Numbered from the stretch's first letter, positions 41,655 to 51,010 are shown. The stretch is DNA of 64,000 nt from Streptomyces sp. NBC_01116 (GCF_041435495.1 NZ_CP108644.1:4511501-4575500); one strand, 5' to 3'. Numbers and translations: made by a program. Notes: generated by a model not told the origin, from the sequence alone.

Positions 41655-42803
41655 TCAGGGGAGGAACAGCGCCGTGGAGAAGGTGAGTACCGGCCTGTCC
41701 GTGTTACCCGCCGTGTAGAGGGCGATCAGGTCCTGCCGCTCGCCCCGGTACGTCCGCACCACCGTGTCCGGCTTCTTGTCGGCGTCGTAGTCGCCGTGGT
41801 CCAGGAGGACGGTGCGGGTGGTGCCCTTGGCCTTCAACGGCGCGCTGGGGAGTTTCTCCGCCCGGAACGCGTAGGCGCCGCCCGGCCGGACCGGGCCCTT
41901 CGCGGAGCCGAGGAGGAGGGTGCCCTTGCCCGGCCGGCCGGGGGCGTGCGGGCGGGCGGCGGCGACGAGGTCGTCGTAACCGTCGCCGTCGGTGTCGGCC
42001 CGGGGCTCGGGGGCGTAGAGGTACGGGCTGCCGTCGGGGAGCAGCTCCGCGCCGCTCGGGGCACCGGTGCGGGTGAAGGGGCCGCGCAGGAAGGTGATCC
42101 GGCCGGCGCTGGCGGTGACCGCGAGGTCGGCCTCGCCGTCGCCGTCGAAGTCGCCGCAGACCGGATGCTCGGGCCATTCGTCGCCGAACCGGGCCTGCGC
42201 CGGGATGCGTATCGTGACCGCCTTGCCGGTCAGGCCCTCCGGGGAGCCGAAGAGGATCTGGAGGGGGACGGGCGGGGCGCCGACGCCGTTGTACGGGGGG
42301 TCGGTGGAGACGATCAGATCGGTGAAGCCGTCCCGGTCCAGGTCGCAGGCCGCCTCGGCGTCGAACGCGGCGGGCAGGGTGTCGCCGGACTTCGCCGCGT
42401 TCGCCCGGGCGCTCAGCAGTTGCCGGGTGGCCGGGTCCAGGGGGCGGTCGTCGGAGCCGTAGACGACGCCGATGCCCGCGTCGTCGCCGTGGCTGTCCTC
42501 GGGGGCCTTCACCAGGTCGTCGATGACCAGGTCGCGGTGGCCGTCGCCGTTGAAGTCGTACGGGACGCGGCTGCCGGTGCCGCGGGGGACGGGGGCGCTC
42601 CCTGTCTCCGCCTGCGTCCGTGTCCGCGCCCGGGGCGGGGTGTCGCCGTTCTTGCCGCCGGACGCGGGGGACGCGCCCGTACAGGCCGTGAGCGTCAGCA
42701 GCAGGGCGGTACAGCCCGCGGCGAGGGCGGGCGTCAGCCTGCTGGTGACCGCTTCCCGCGGGTGTTCGGTGCGGGTGCGGCGGGTGCGGGTGCGTGGGCG
42801 CAC
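41655..42803 (-). CDS. FG-GAP/VCBS-repeat lipoprotein
   Basis: About 382 residues. An Arg-rich n-region, hydrophobic LAAGCTALLLTLTAC with lipobox LTAC, and a Ser/Gly/Thr linker are followed by a beta-propeller made of FG-GAP calcium-binding repeats: DFNGDGHRDLVIDD, DLDRDGFTDLIVST, DFDGDGEADLAVTA, DTDGDGYDDLVAAA and DYDADKKPDTVVRT. These D-x-D-G-D-G loops bind Ca2+. It is predicted to be anchored to the outer face of the membrane. Starts at GTG 42803 or further upstream (up to 42908) are possible; 42803 gives the most normal signal peptide. No operon. Confidence 0.85.
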   Translation of the reverse strand: MRPRTRTRRTRTEHPREAVTSRLTPALAAGCTALLLTLTACTGASPASGGKNGDTPPRARTRTQAETGSAPVPRGTGSRVPYDFNGDGHRDLVIDDLVKAPEDSHGDDAGIGVVYGSDDRPLDPATRQLLSARANAAKSGDTLPAAFDAEAACDLDRDGFTDLIVSTDPPYNGVGAPPVPLQILFGSPEGLTGKAVTIRIPAQARFGDEWPEHPVCGDFDGDGEADLAVTASAGRITFLRGPFTRTGAPSGAELLPDGSPYLYAPEPRADTDGDGYDDLVAAARPHAPGRPGKGTLLLGSAKGPVRPGGAYAFRAEKLPSAPLKAKGTTRTVLLDHGDYDADKKPDTVVRTYRGERQDLIALYTAGNTDRPVLTFSTALFLP

Positions 42804-43022
42804 GGGGGCCTCGTTCGTCGTTCGTCGTACGTAGTCCGGGAGTCGTGGCGGGCGGCTCCGGGGCACATGATGCTCCAGATACGTCGTCGCGTACATGCCG
42901 GGGTTCACCGTTCGCCTGCGGCGGTCGTCACGTCCGGCGGGCGGAGCTCCCGCGCCCCACGGAAAAGCGGCCGGTCCTGCCCCCGAGGCAGGTCCGGCCG
43001 CTCATCGCTTCGGTGCGTCAGG

Positions 43023-45290
43023 TCACTTTGCCGGTTCGGGCTCCGGCGCGTCCACCTGCTCCGGCTCGCCCGCCGGATCGGCCGGGGTCTTCACCGACTC
43101 CAGGAGGAGCTGCGAGACGTCCACGACCTGGATGGACTCCTTGGCCTGGCCGTCGTTCTTCTTGCCGTTGACCGAGTCGGTCAGCATGACGAGGCAGAAC
43201 GGGCAGGCGGTCGAGACGATGTCCGGGTTGAGGGCGAGGGCTTCCTCGACGCGCTCGTTGTTCACGCGCTTGCCGATCCGCTCCTCCATCCACATCCGGG
43301 CACCACCGGCGCCGCAGCAGAAGCCGCGCTCCTTGTGGCGGTGCATCTCCTCGTTCCGCAGCCCCGGGACCTTCGCGATGATCTCGCGCGGCGGGGTGTA
43401 GATCTTGTTGTGACGGCCCAGGTAGCACGGGTCGTGGTACGTGATCAGGCCCTCGACCGGGGTCACCGGGATCAGCTTGCCCTCGTCGATGAGGTGCTGG
43501 AGCAGCTGCGTGTGGTGGATGACCTCGTACTCGCCGCCGAGCTGCGGGTACTCGTTCGCGATCGTGTTGAAGCAGTGCGGGCAGGTCGCGACGATCTTCT
43601 TCGACGACTTGGGCTTCTTCGTCTCCGGCTCGTCCTCGTCCTCGCCGTACGCCATGTTCAGCATCGCCACGTTCTCCTGGCCGAGCTGCTGGAACAGCGG
43701 CTCGTTGCCCAGGCGGCGGGCGGAGTCACCGGTGCACTTCTCGTCGCCGCCCATGATCGCGAACTTGACGCCCGCGATGTGCAGCAGCTCCGCGAAGGCC
43801 TTGGTGGTCTTCTTGGCCCGGTCCTCCAGGGCGCCCGCGCAGCCGACCCAGTACAGGTAGTCGACCTCCGTGAGGTCCTCGACGTCCTTGCCGACGATCG
43901 GGACCTCGAAGTCGACCTCCTTGGTCCACTCGACGCGTGCCTTCTTGGCCAGCCCCCAGGGGTTGCCCTTCTTCTCCAGGTTCTTGAGCATCGTGCCCGC
44001 CTCGGACGGGAACGCGGACTCGATCATCACCTGGTAGCGGCGCATGTCGACGATGTGGTCGATGTGCTCGATGTCGACCGGGCACTGCTCGACGCAGGCG
44101 CCGCAGGTCGTGCAGGACCACAGGACGTCCGGGTCGATGACGCCGTTCTCCTCGGCGGTGCCGATGAGGGGGCGCTCGGCCTCGGCGAGGGCGGCCGCGG
44201 GGACGTCCCTCAGCTGCTCCTCGGTGGCCTTCTCGTTGCCCTCCATGTCCTTGCCGCCGCCGGCCAGGAGGTAGGGGGCCTTGGCGTGCGCGTGGTCGCG
44301 CAGCGACATGATCAGGAGCTTGGGGGAGAGGGGCTTGCCGGTGTTCCAGGCGGGGCACTGCGACTGGCAGCGGCCGCACTCGGTGCAGGTGGAGAAGTCG
44401 AGGATGCCCTTCCAGGAGAACTGCTCGACCTGGGAGACGCCGAAGACCGCGTCCTCGGCCGGGTCCTCCCAGTCGATCTCCTTGCCGGCCGTCGTCATCG
44501 GCTGGAGCGCGCCGAGCGCGACGTCGCCGTCGGCGTTCCGCTTGAACCAGATGTTCGGGAAGCCGAGGAAGCGGTGCCAGGCGACACCCATGTTGGTGTT
44601 CAGCCCGACCGTGATCGCCCAGATCATCGTCGTGCCGAGCTTGATCATCGCGAACAGGTAGACCAGGTTCTGCAGCGTCTCGGTGCTCAGCCCCTTGAAG
44701 GCCAGCACCAGGGGGTACGAGGCGAAGTAGGCGGGGCCGTAGCTGTCCACGTGGTGCAGCGCGCCCTCAAGGCCGCGGAGCAGCATGATCGCGGCGCCGA
44801 TGATCAGGATGATCGCCTCGACGAAGTACGCCTGGCCCATCTTCGAACCGGTGAAGCGCGACTTGCGGCCCGCCCGCGAGGGCAGGTTCAGCTGGCGGAT
44901 CGCGATCAGCACGAGGATGCCGAGGGTCGTGCCGAGCGCGATGAACTCGATGTAGACCTCGTACGGCAGGAAGGTGCCGATGTACGGCAGCACCCAGTCG
45001 GCCTTGAACAGCTGGCCGTACGCCGTGACGATCGTCAGGCCCAGGGTCAGGAAGCCGACCGCGACGAACCAGTGGGCGACGCCCACGATTCCCCAGCGGT
45101 TCATGCGGGTGTGACCGACGAACTCCTTGATCAGGGTGATCGTCCGCTGCCTGGGGTCGTCGGTGCGGCTGCCTGCTGGTACCGGCTGTCCGAGACGGAC
45201 GAAGCGGTAGATCTGCGCGACGGCTCGGGTGATGAGCGCAACGCCGACGACCGTCAGCACCAGCGACACAATGATCGCGGCGAGTTGCAT
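43023..45290 (-). CDS. Membrane (Fe-S)-binding oxidoreductase, HdrD/GlpC-like
   Basis: 755 residues. The N-terminal membrane domain has about five to six helices (AAIIVSLVLTVVGVALITRA, WFVAVGFLTLGLTIVTAYGQ and others). Two 4Fe-4S sites follow near 310 and 415 (CTECGRCQSQCPAW; CTTCGACVEQCPVD), and then two CCG (cysteine-rich) domains with CPHCFNTI, DPCYLGRHNKIY, GFCCGAGGARMWME and CPFCLVML. It is similar in architecture to heterodisulfide-reductase D-type proteins and to the conserved actinobacterial Fe-S reductase (Rv0338c type). It likely passes electrons between quinone and an unknown acceptor. ATG 45290, GAGGAGC upstream. The AT-rich promoter region is 45300-45385. Confidence 0.9.
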   Translation of the reverse strand: MQLAAIIVSLVLTVVGVALITRAVAQIYRFVRLGQPVPAGSRTDDPRQRTITLIKEFVGHTRMNRWGIVGVAHWFVAVGFLTLGLTIVTAYGQLFKADWVLPYIGTFLPYEVYIEFIALGTTLGILVLIAIRQLNLPSRAGRKSRFTGSKMGQAYFVEAIILIIGAAIMLLRGLEGALHHVDSYGPAYFASYPLVLAFKGLSTETLQNLVYLFAMIKLGTTMIWAITVGLNTNMGVAWHRFLGFPNIWFKRNADGDVALGALQPMTTAGKEIDWEDPAEDAVFGVSQVEQFSWKGILDFSTCTECGRCQSQCPAWNTGKPLSPKLLIMSLRDHAHAKAPYLLAGGGKDMEGNEKATEEQLRDVPAAALAEAERPLIGTAEENGVIDPDVLWSCTTCGACVEQCPVDIEHIDHIVDMRRYQVMIESAFPSEAGTMLKNLEKKGNPWGLAKKARVEWTKEVDFEVPIVGKDVEDLTEVDYLYWVGCAGALEDRAKKTTKAFAELLHIAGVKFAIMGGDEKCTGDSARRLGNEPLFQQLGQENVAMLNMAYGEDEDEPETKKPKSSKKIVATCPHCFNTIANEYPQLGGEYEVIHHTQLLQHLIDEGKLIPVTPVEGLITYHDPCYLGRHNKIYTPPREIIAKVPGLRNEEMHRHKERGFCCGAGGARMWMEERIGKRVNNERVEEALALNPDIVSTACPFCLVMLTDSVNGKKNDGQAKESIQVVDVSQLLLESVKTPADPAGEPEQVDAPEPEPAK

Positions 45291-45385
45291 TTCGGGGCTC
45301 CTCGGGCCTGCGAGAGCGGGGTTCTGTTCCTGCTACCCGCTACTACTAAGCAGTAACTTAATTAGTCTGTGCTGACACTATCCAC

Positions 45386-46309
45386 TTATTCCACCGTGCT
45401 GTAGCCGGGTCGTCGGTGATCTGCGTCGCTCAGGTGTGCCTTGGTCCGGCGGGCCTTCCGGAGCCGCGTCCGCAGGGGGGCGCGTGCGGCTTCGGCGAGG
45501 ATCGCCAGGTCGAGCACCACTCCATGGTGCTCTGCGTAGTGCTGGTCCAGCAGAGCGGGGTCGTCCCACGGCATGCCGGAACGGGCGCGTACCTGTGCCA
45601 GTCCGGTCAGCCCCGGCCGCAGTTCCTGTCGCCACTGCCGGGCTCCGGGCCCCGTGGCCCGTGGGTCGCCCGGGGCCAGTGGGGCGGGGCCGACCAGGGA
45701 GAGGTCGCCGCGTACGACGTGGGGCAGGCGGGAGAACAGGTCCAGCCGGAGCCTCCGGGTGCGCAGGGTCCGCAGTTCGAAGACCCGGCCGCCCAGGCCG
45801 GTCCTGGGGCGGCGGTCCCAGGCGCCGCCCGGCGTGTGCCGCGCGCTCAGGGCGAGGGCCGCGACGGCTACGGCGGGGGCGGTCAGGATCAGCAGGGCGG
45901 TTCCGAGGGCCAGGTCCAGGACCCTTTCGGCCGGTGTGCGCGGGAGGAAGCGGTCCGCCAGCCGCCCGGCCCGGTCGGCGAGGCCGGCCAGGCGTGCCAC
46001 GGGGCGTGACGGGAACTGGCCCCTGACCGTGCCCGTCTCGCTCCTGTACGGGGGTGAGGGTTGGGGTGGCCGGGGGTGCGGAGGTGTCGGCCGGGGGCGT
46101 CGCGGCCGCTGGGGCTGCTGCGACCGCTGGGGCTGTCGGGGCTGTGGAGGTTGCTGAGGTTGTGGAGGTTGCTGGGGCTGCTCAGGTTGTGGGTTCCTGT
46201 GGGCCTTCTTCTGGCCCTGTTGAACCTGTTGGTCCTGCTGGCCTCTCTGGTTGCTCTTCAGGCTTCTCTGGTTCTTCCGCCGTACGCGCGGCTTCCTCGC
46301 GTTCTGCAT
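45386..46309 (-). CDS. Sugar transferase (WcaJ/PssY-type catalytic domain) with poly-Gln/Pro linker
   Basis: About 307 residues. The N-terminal 90 residues are basic and then Gln/Pro-rich (QQDQQVQQGQ, PQQPPQPQQPPQPRQ). One membrane segment (LDLALGTALLILTAPAVAVA) precedes the bacterial sugar-transferase domain with RTGLGGRVFELRTLRT, SRLPHVVRGDLSLVGPAPL, LRPGLTGLAQVRARSGMPWD and HHGVVLDLAILAEAA. The usual F..KFRTM segment reads FELRTLRT, so the conserved Lys is replaced. Activity may therefore be altered. It would transfer a sugar phosphate to undecaprenyl phosphate. The ATG at 46309 is my choice; the N-terminus is uncertain. It stands alone. Confidence 0.75.
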   Translation of the reverse strand: MQNARKPRVRRKNQRSLKSNQRGQQDQQVQQGQKKAHRNPQPEQPQQPPQPQQPPQPRQPQRSQQPQRPRRPRPTPPHPRPPQPSPPYRSETGTVRGQFPSRPVARLAGLADRAGRLADRFLPRTPAERVLDLALGTALLILTAPAVAVAALALSARHTPGGAWDRRPRTGLGGRVFELRTLRTRRLRLDLFSRLPHVVRGDLSLVGPAPLAPGDPRATGPGARQWRQELRPGLTGLAQVRARSGMPWDDPALLDQHYAEHHGVVLDLAILAEAARAPLRTRLRKARRTKAHLSDADHRRPGYSTVE

Positions 46310-46540
46310 CGCGCCCGCCCGGGGTTCGAGGTTCGATGGTGTGACGATCCACGGTGAAACCTGCCAGTCGGGGACGGTTGTGGCCGTCTCGCGGCATTTT
46401 GTGACAGAACGATCCCACGGTGAGACGGTGGGTCGGGTGGTGCGCGAGGGGTGTGGCGTGCGCGGGTGCGGTCGTGGGGTGGCCCAGGAGGGCGGGCGGA
46501 GGGCGGGTGTGCCCTGGGTGTGCTCTATGTGAGCACTTAA

Positions 46541-46561
46541 GTTGAGCGTAAGAGACTCAGG
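46541..46561. promoter_or_regulatory. Imperfect HAIR element (HspR operator), distal
   Basis: GTTGAGC-GTAAGAG-ACTCAGG matches the HAIR consensus CTTGAGT-N7-ACTCAAG at 10 of 14 fixed positions. It is upstream of the dnaK promoter. Confidence 0.6.
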
Positions 46562-46565
46562 TCTG

Positions 46566-46594
46566 TTGACTCCGACGTCGGCGTCATGCATTCT
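46566..46594 (+). promoter_or_regulatory. dnaK promoter
   Basis: TTGACT (46566-46571), 17-bp spacer, CATTCT (46589-46594). A vegetative promoter flanked by HspR sites on both sides. Confidence 0.75.
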
Positions 46595-46613
46595 TGAGTC
46601 AGATCCACTCAAG
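46593..46613. promoter_or_regulatory. Perfect HAIR element (HspR operator) of the dnaK operon
   Basis: CTTGAGT-CAGATCC-ACTCAAG, an exact match to the HspR-associated inverted repeat. It overlaps the -10 and the expected transcription start, so bound HspR (with DnaK as corepressor in S. coelicolor) would block initiation. Confidence 0.95.
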
Positions 46614-46634
46614 TAGTCAGTTGGAGGAATTGAA

Positions 46635-48488
46635 ATGGCACGTGCGGTCGGCATCGACCTGGGCACGACTAACTCCGTCGTCAGCGTTCTCGAAGGCGGC
46701 GAGCCCACCGTCATCACCAACGCCGAAGGCGCCAGGACCACGCCGTCCGTCGTCGCCTTCGCCAAGAACGGCGAGGTGCTCGTCGGCGAGGTCGCGAAGC
46801 GCCAGGCGGTCACCAACGTCGACAGGACCATCCGCTCCGTCAAGCGCCACATGGGCACTGACTGGAAGATCGACCTGGACGGCAAGAGCTTCAACCCGCA
46901 GCAGATGAGCGCCTTCATCCTGCAGAAGCTGAAGCGCGACGCCGAGTCCTACCTGGGCGAGAAGGTGACCGACGCGGTCATCACCGTCCCGGCGTACTTC
47001 AACGACTCCGAGCGTCAGGCGACGAAGGAGGCCGGCGAGATCGCGGGCCTGAACGTCCTGCGCATCGTCAACGAGCCGACCGCCGCCGCGCTGGCGTACG
47101 GCCTCGACAAGGACGACCAGACGATCCTCGTCTTCGACCTCGGTGGCGGCACCTTCGACGTGTCCCTCCTGGAGATCGGCGACGGCGTCGTCGAGGTGAA
47201 GGCCACCAACGGTGACAACCACCTCGGTGGTGACGACTGGGACCAGCGCGTCGTCGACTACCTGGTGAAGCAGTTCGCCAACGGGCACGGCGTGGACCTG
47301 TCCAAGGACAAGATGGCTCTCCAGCGTCTCCGCGAGGCCGCGGAGAAGGCGAAGATCGAGCTCTCGTCCTCGACCGAGACCACGATCAACCTGCCCTACA
47401 TCACGGCGTCCGCCGAGGGCCCGCTGCACCTGGACGAGAAGCTCACGCGCTCGCAGTTCCAGCAGCTGACCGCGGACCTCCTGGACCGCTGCAAGACCCC
47501 GTTCCACAACGTCATCAAGGACGCGGGCATCCAGCTCTCCGAGATCGACCACGTCGTTCTCGTCGGTGGCTCCACCCGTATGCCCGCCGTCGCCGAGCTC
47601 GTCAAGGAGCTGACCGGCGGCCAGGAGGCCAACAAGGGTGTGAACCCGGACGAGGTCGTCGCCATCGGCGCCTCGCTCCAGGCCGGTGTCCTCAAGGGCG
47701 AGGTCAAGGACGTCCTGCTCCTCGACGTCACCCCGCTGTCCCTCGGCATCGAGACCAAGGGAGGGATCATGACCAAGCTCATCGAGCGCAACACCACGAT
47801 CCCGACCAAGCGTTCCGAGATCTTCACGACGGCCGAGGACAACCAGCCGTCCGTGCAGATCCAGGTCTACCAGGGCGAGCGCGAGATCGCGGCGTACAAC
47901 AAGAAGCTCGGGATGTTCGAGCTGACCGGTCTGCCGCCGGCCCCGCGCGGTGTGCCGCAGATCGAGGTCGCCTTCGACATCGACGCCAACGGCATCATGC
48001 ACGTCGCCGCCAAGGACCTCGGCACCGGCAAGGAGCAGAAGATGACCGTCACCGGCGGCTCCTCGCTGCCGAAGGACGAGGTCAACCGGATGCGCGAAGA
48101 GGCCGAGAAGTACGCGGAGGAGGACCACGCCCGCCGCGAGGCCGCCGAGTCGCGCAACCAGGGCGAGCAGCTCGTCTACCAGACGGAGAAGTTCCTCAAG
48201 GACAACGAGGACAAGGTCCCCGGTGACGTGAAGACGGAGGTGGAGACCGCTGTCGGCGAGCTGAAGGAGAAGCTCAAGGGCGAGGACTCCGCCGAGATCC
48301 GCACGGCCACCGAGAAGGTCGCGGCCGTCTCCCAGAAGCTGGGCCAGGCGATGTACGCCAACGCCCAGGCCGAGGGTGCGACCCCGGGCGCCGACGCCCC
48401 GGGCGACGCCCAGGGCAAGGCCGATGACGATGTCGTCGACGCCGAGATCGTGGACGACGAGAAGGACACCAAGGGCGGTGCGGCGTGA
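46635..48488 (+). CDS. dnaK: Molecular chaperone DnaK (Hsp70)
   Basis: 617 residues. ATPase domain with VGIDLGTTNSVVSVLEGGEP at the start, ILVFDLGGGTFDVSLLEIGD near 160 and HVVLVGGSTRMPAV near 310. The interdomain linker/substrate domain follows (KDVLLLDVTPLSLGIETKGG), with a helical lid and an acidic C-terminal tail. It folds nascent and damaged proteins with DnaJ and GrpE; in Streptomyces it is also HspR's corepressor. GGAGGA lies 7-8 nt before the ATG. First gene of dnaK-grpE-dnaJ-hspR. Confidence 0.99.
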   Translation: MARAVGIDLGTTNSVVSVLEGGEPTVITNAEGARTTPSVVAFAKNGEVLVGEVAKRQAVTNVDRTIRSVKRHMGTDWKIDLDGKSFNPQQMSAFILQKLKRDAESYLGEKVTDAVITVPAYFNDSERQATKEAGEIAGLNVLRIVNEPTAAALAYGLDKDDQTILVFDLGGGTFDVSLLEIGDGVVEVKATNGDNHLGGDDWDQRVVDYLVKQFANGHGVDLSKDKMALQRLREAAEKAKIELSSSTETTINLPYITASAEGPLHLDEKLTRSQFQQLTADLLDRCKTPFHNVIKDAGIQLSEIDHVVLVGGSTRMPAVAELVKELTGGQEANKGVNPDEVVAIGASLQAGVLKGEVKDVLLLDVTPLSLGIETKGGIMTKLIERNTTIPTKRSEIFTTAEDNQPSVQIQVYQGEREIAAYNKKLGMFELTGLPPAPRGVPQIEVAFDIDANGIMHVAAKDLGTGKEQKMTVTGGSSLPKDEVNRMREEAEKYAEEDHARREAAESRNQGEQLVYQTEKFLKDNEDKVPGDVKTEVETAVGELKEKLKGEDSAEIRTATEKVAAVSQKLGQAMYANAQAEGATPGADAPGDAQGKADDDVVDAEIVDDEKDTKGGAA

Positions 48489-49135
48489 CCGAGGAGACTC
48501 CGGGCTTCGAGGAGAAGCCCGACGTCCCCTCCGGCGCCACCCCTGATGACGCCGAGCCGAAGGCTGCCGACTCCTCCGAGGAGGAGACGGCGGCCCCGGC
48601 CGGGGACCTCGACCCGACCGTCGGTCTGACCGCACAGCTGGACCAGGTACGCACCGCGCTCGGTGAGCGCACCGCGGACCTCCAGCGGCTCCAGGCCGAG
48701 TACCAGAACTACCGCCGCCGCGTCGAGCGGGACCGGGTCACGGTCAAGGAGATCGCTGTCGCGAACCTCCTGTCCGAGCTCCTGCCCGTCCTCGACGACG
48801 TCGGCCGCGCACGGGAACACGGCGAGCTGGTCGGCGGCTTCAAGTCGGTGGCCGAATCGCTGGAGACCACCGTCGCGAAGCTGGGCCTCCAGCAGTTCGG
48901 CAAGGAGGGTGAGCCCTTCGATCCGACGATCCACGAGGCCCTGATGCACAGCTACGCGCCGGACGTCACCGAGACGACCTGCGTGGCGATCCTGCAGCCG
49001 GGGTATCGCATCGGCGAGCGCACCATCCGCCCCGCGCGGGTGGCCGTCGCCGAGCCGCAGCCGGGCGCCACGCCCGCCGCGGCCAAGGAAGAGAAGACAG
49101 ACGACGAGGAGAGCGGTGGCACCGAGGAGGTCTGA
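48485..49135 (+). CDS. grpE: Nucleotide exchange factor GrpE
   Basis: 216 residues. An acidic, disordered N-terminal 45 residues precede a coiled coil (LDQVRTALGERTADLQRLQA; EYQNYRRRVERDRVTVKEIA) and the beta domain with FNP-like PFDPTIHEALMHSYAPDVTE and ILQPGYRIGERTIRPARVAV. Releases ADP from DnaK. GTG start overlaps dnaK's stop (GTGA). Confidence 0.98.
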   Translation: MTEETPGFEEKPDVPSGATPDDAEPKAADSSEEETAAPAGDLDPTVGLTAQLDQVRTALGERTADLQRLQAEYQNYRRRVERDRVTVKEIAVANLLSELLPVLDDVGRAREHGELVGGFKSVAESLETTVAKLGLQQFGKEGEPFDPTIHEALMHSYAPDVTETTCVAILQPGYRIGERTIRPARVAVAEPQPGATPAAAKEEKTDDEESGGTEEV

Positions 49136-49231
49136 CGGCAACGCGTCTGACCACCACGGTGTCCACCGACCGGCCCGGCGGCCGGCCCACGGGCCGGCCG
49201 CTCGGCCGATCGTCCGGAAGGAGGGACGTCG

Positions 49232-50422
49232 ATGAGCACGAAGGACTTCGTCGAGAAGGACTACTACAAGGTCCTCGGCGTCCCCAAGGACGCCACCGAC
49301 GCCGAGGTCAAGAAGGCGTACCGGAAGCTCGCCCGCGAGTTCCACCCGGACGCCAACAAGGGCGACGCCAAGGCGGAGGAGCGCTTCAAGGAGATCTCCG
49401 AGGCGAACGACGTCCTCGGTGACCCCAAGAAGCGCAAGGAGTACGACGAGGCGCGCGCCCTCTTCGGCAACGGCGGCTTCCGCCCCGGCCCCGGTGGTGC
49501 CGGCGGCAACTTCAACTTCGACCTGGGCGACCTCTTCGGAGGCGGCGCCCCGGGCGGTGCCCAGGGCGGCGCGGCCGGCGGCTTCGGCGGCGGGGGCGGT
49601 CTCGGCGACGTCTTCGGCGGGCTGTTCAACCGCGGCGGCACGGGCACCCGGGTCCAGCCCAAGCGCGGCCAGGACATCGAGTCCGAGGTGACGCTCAGCT
49701 TCACCGAGGCGGTCGACGGGGCCACGGTCCCGCTGCGGATGTCCAGCCAGGCGCCCTGCAAGGCGTGTTCCGGCACCGGCGACAAGAACGGCACCCCCAG
49801 GGTCTGCCCGACCTGCGTCGGCACCGGCCAGGTCTCGCGCGGCAGCGGCGGCGGCTTCTCGCTCACCGACCCCTGTGTGGACTGCAAGGGCCGGGGCCTC
49901 ATCGCCCAGGACCCCTGCGACGTCTGCAAGGGCAGCGGCCGGGCGAAGTCGGCGCACACCATGCAGGTGAGGATCCCGGCGGGCGTCTCCGACGGCCAGC
50001 GGATCCGGCTGCGCGGCAAGGGCGGCGCCGGCGAACGCGGCGGCCCGGCCGGCGATCTGTACGTCGTCGTCCACGTCGACGCCCATCCGGTCTTCGGCCG
50101 CAAGGGCGACAACCTCACGGTCACCGTGCCCGTCACCTATCCGGAGGCGACGCTCGGCGGCGAGGTCAAGGTCCCCACCCTCGGCGGCCCCCCGGTCACC
50201 CTGAAGCTCCCCGCCGGCACTCCCAACGGGCGTACGATGCGCGCCCGGGGCAAGGGCGCGGTGCGCAAGGACGGCACCCGCGGCGATCTGCTGGTCACCG
50301 TGGAGGTCGCGGTTCCCCGGGACCTCGGCCAGGAGGCCAGGGACGCCCTGGAGGCCTACCGGAAGGCGACCGCGGACGAGGACCCGCGGGCGGAACTGTT
50401 CCAGGCTGCGAAGGGAGCTTGA
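49232..50422 (+). CDS. dnaJ: Chaperone DnaJ (Hsp40, type I)
   Basis: 396 residues. J domain (residues 8-75) with the HPD motif in LAREFHPDANKGD. A Gly/Phe-rich linker (GGGAPGGAQGGAAGGFGGGG) and a zinc-binding domain with four repeats (CKACSGTG, CPTCVGTG, CVDCKGRG, CDVCKGSG) follow, then two beta-barrel substrate domains. It stimulates the DnaK ATPase. AAGGAGGG lies upstream of the ATG at 49232, 96 bp after grpE. Confidence 0.98.
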   Translation: MSTKDFVEKDYYKVLGVPKDATDAEVKKAYRKLAREFHPDANKGDAKAEERFKEISEANDVLGDPKKRKEYDEARALFGNGGFRPGPGGAGGNFNFDLGDLFGGGAPGGAQGGAAGGFGGGGGLGDVFGGLFNRGGTGTRVQPKRGQDIESEVTLSFTEAVDGATVPLRMSSQAPCKACSGTGDKNGTPRVCPTCVGTGQVSRGSGGGFSLTDPCVDCKGRGLIAQDPCDVCKGSGRAKSAHTMQVRIPAGVSDGQRIRLRGKGGAGERGGPAGDLYVVVHVDAHPVFGRKGDNLTVTVPVTYPEATLGGEVKVPTLGGPPVTLKLPAGTPNGRTMRARGKGAVRKDGTRGDLLVTVEVAVPRDLGQEARDALEAYRKATADEDPRAELFQAAKGA

Positions 50423-50423
50423 G

Positions 50424-50876
50424 ATGGACGGCCGTCGACGCAATCCGTACCAGCTGACCGATGAGACACCGGTGTACGTGATCTCGATCGCGGCCCAGCT
50501 CTCTGGCCTGCACCCGCAGACACTGCGTCAGTACGACCGTCTCGGCCTGGTCTCCCCCGACCGTACGGCCGGGCGCGGCCGGCGCTACTCGGCCCGCGAC
50601 ATCGAGCTGCTGCGCGCCGTGCAGCAGTTGTCGCAGGACGAGGGCATCAACCTCGCGGGCATCAAGCGGATCATCGAGCTGGAGAACCAGGTCGCGGCCC
50701 TCCAGCAGCGCGTCGCCGAGCTCTCGGCGGCGGTGGACGGCGCGGCGGTCGCCATGCAGCAGCGCGAGGCCCAGGTGCACGCCTCGTACCGCCGGGACCT
50801 GGTGCCGTACCAGGACGTGCAGCAGACCAGCGCGCTGGTGGTCTGGCGGCCGAAGCCGAAGCGGCCGACGGACTAG
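50424..50876 (+). CDS. hspR: Heat-shock repressor HspR (MerR family)
   Basis: 150 residues. MerR-type winged HTH with YVISIAAQLSGLHPQTLRQY, DRLGLVSPDRTAGRGRRYS and DIELLRAVQQLSQDEGINLA, then a coiled-coil dimer helix (RIIELENQVAALQQRVAELS). It binds HAIR sites upstream of dnaK and clpB, both present in this window. Starts 1 bp after dnaJ's stop. Confidence 0.97.
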   Translation: MDGRRRNPYQLTDETPVYVISIAAQLSGLHPQTLRQYDRLGLVSPDRTAGRGRRYSARDIELLRAVQQLSQDEGINLAGIKRIIELENQVAALQQRVAELSAAVDGAAVAMQQREAQVHASYRRDLVPYQDVQQTSALVVWRPKPKRPTD

Positions 50877-50942
50877 AAGCGGCCGACGGACCGGTCGGCG
50901 GCCGACGGACCGGAGTCCAGCGGCTTCCTTCGTACGCTCCGT

Positions 50943-50996
50943 ACACGTCAAGGGGCCGGGAGAGCGTTCATCCGCTCTCCCGGCCCCTTGACGTGT
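50943..50996. terminator. Bidirectional terminator after hspR
   Basis: Perfect 24-bp inverted repeat (ACACGTCAAGGGGCCGGGAG.. at 50943-50966 and its complement at 50973-50996; loop TTCATC) between the convergent hspR and 51011-51535 genes. Confidence 0.9.
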
Positions 50997-51010
50997 GCCG
51001 AGCGTGGTGC

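Noticed and set aside
42804..42908. Longer N-terminus for the FG-GAP lipoprotein
   Set aside because: It would place about 35 extra residues before an otherwise normal lipoprotein signal peptide; kept only as an alternative.
41496..45356. 1286-codon open frame on the plus strand
   Set aside because: Antisense shadow of the FG-GAP lipoprotein and Fe-S oxidoreductase genes: the minus-strand frames have clear domains, signal peptide, ribosome sites and cysteine motifs, while this one is compositionally biased without motifs.
46617..50443. Long minus-strand open frames opposite dnaK, grpE and dnaJ
   Set aside because: Shadows of highly conserved chaperone genes in GC-rich DNA.
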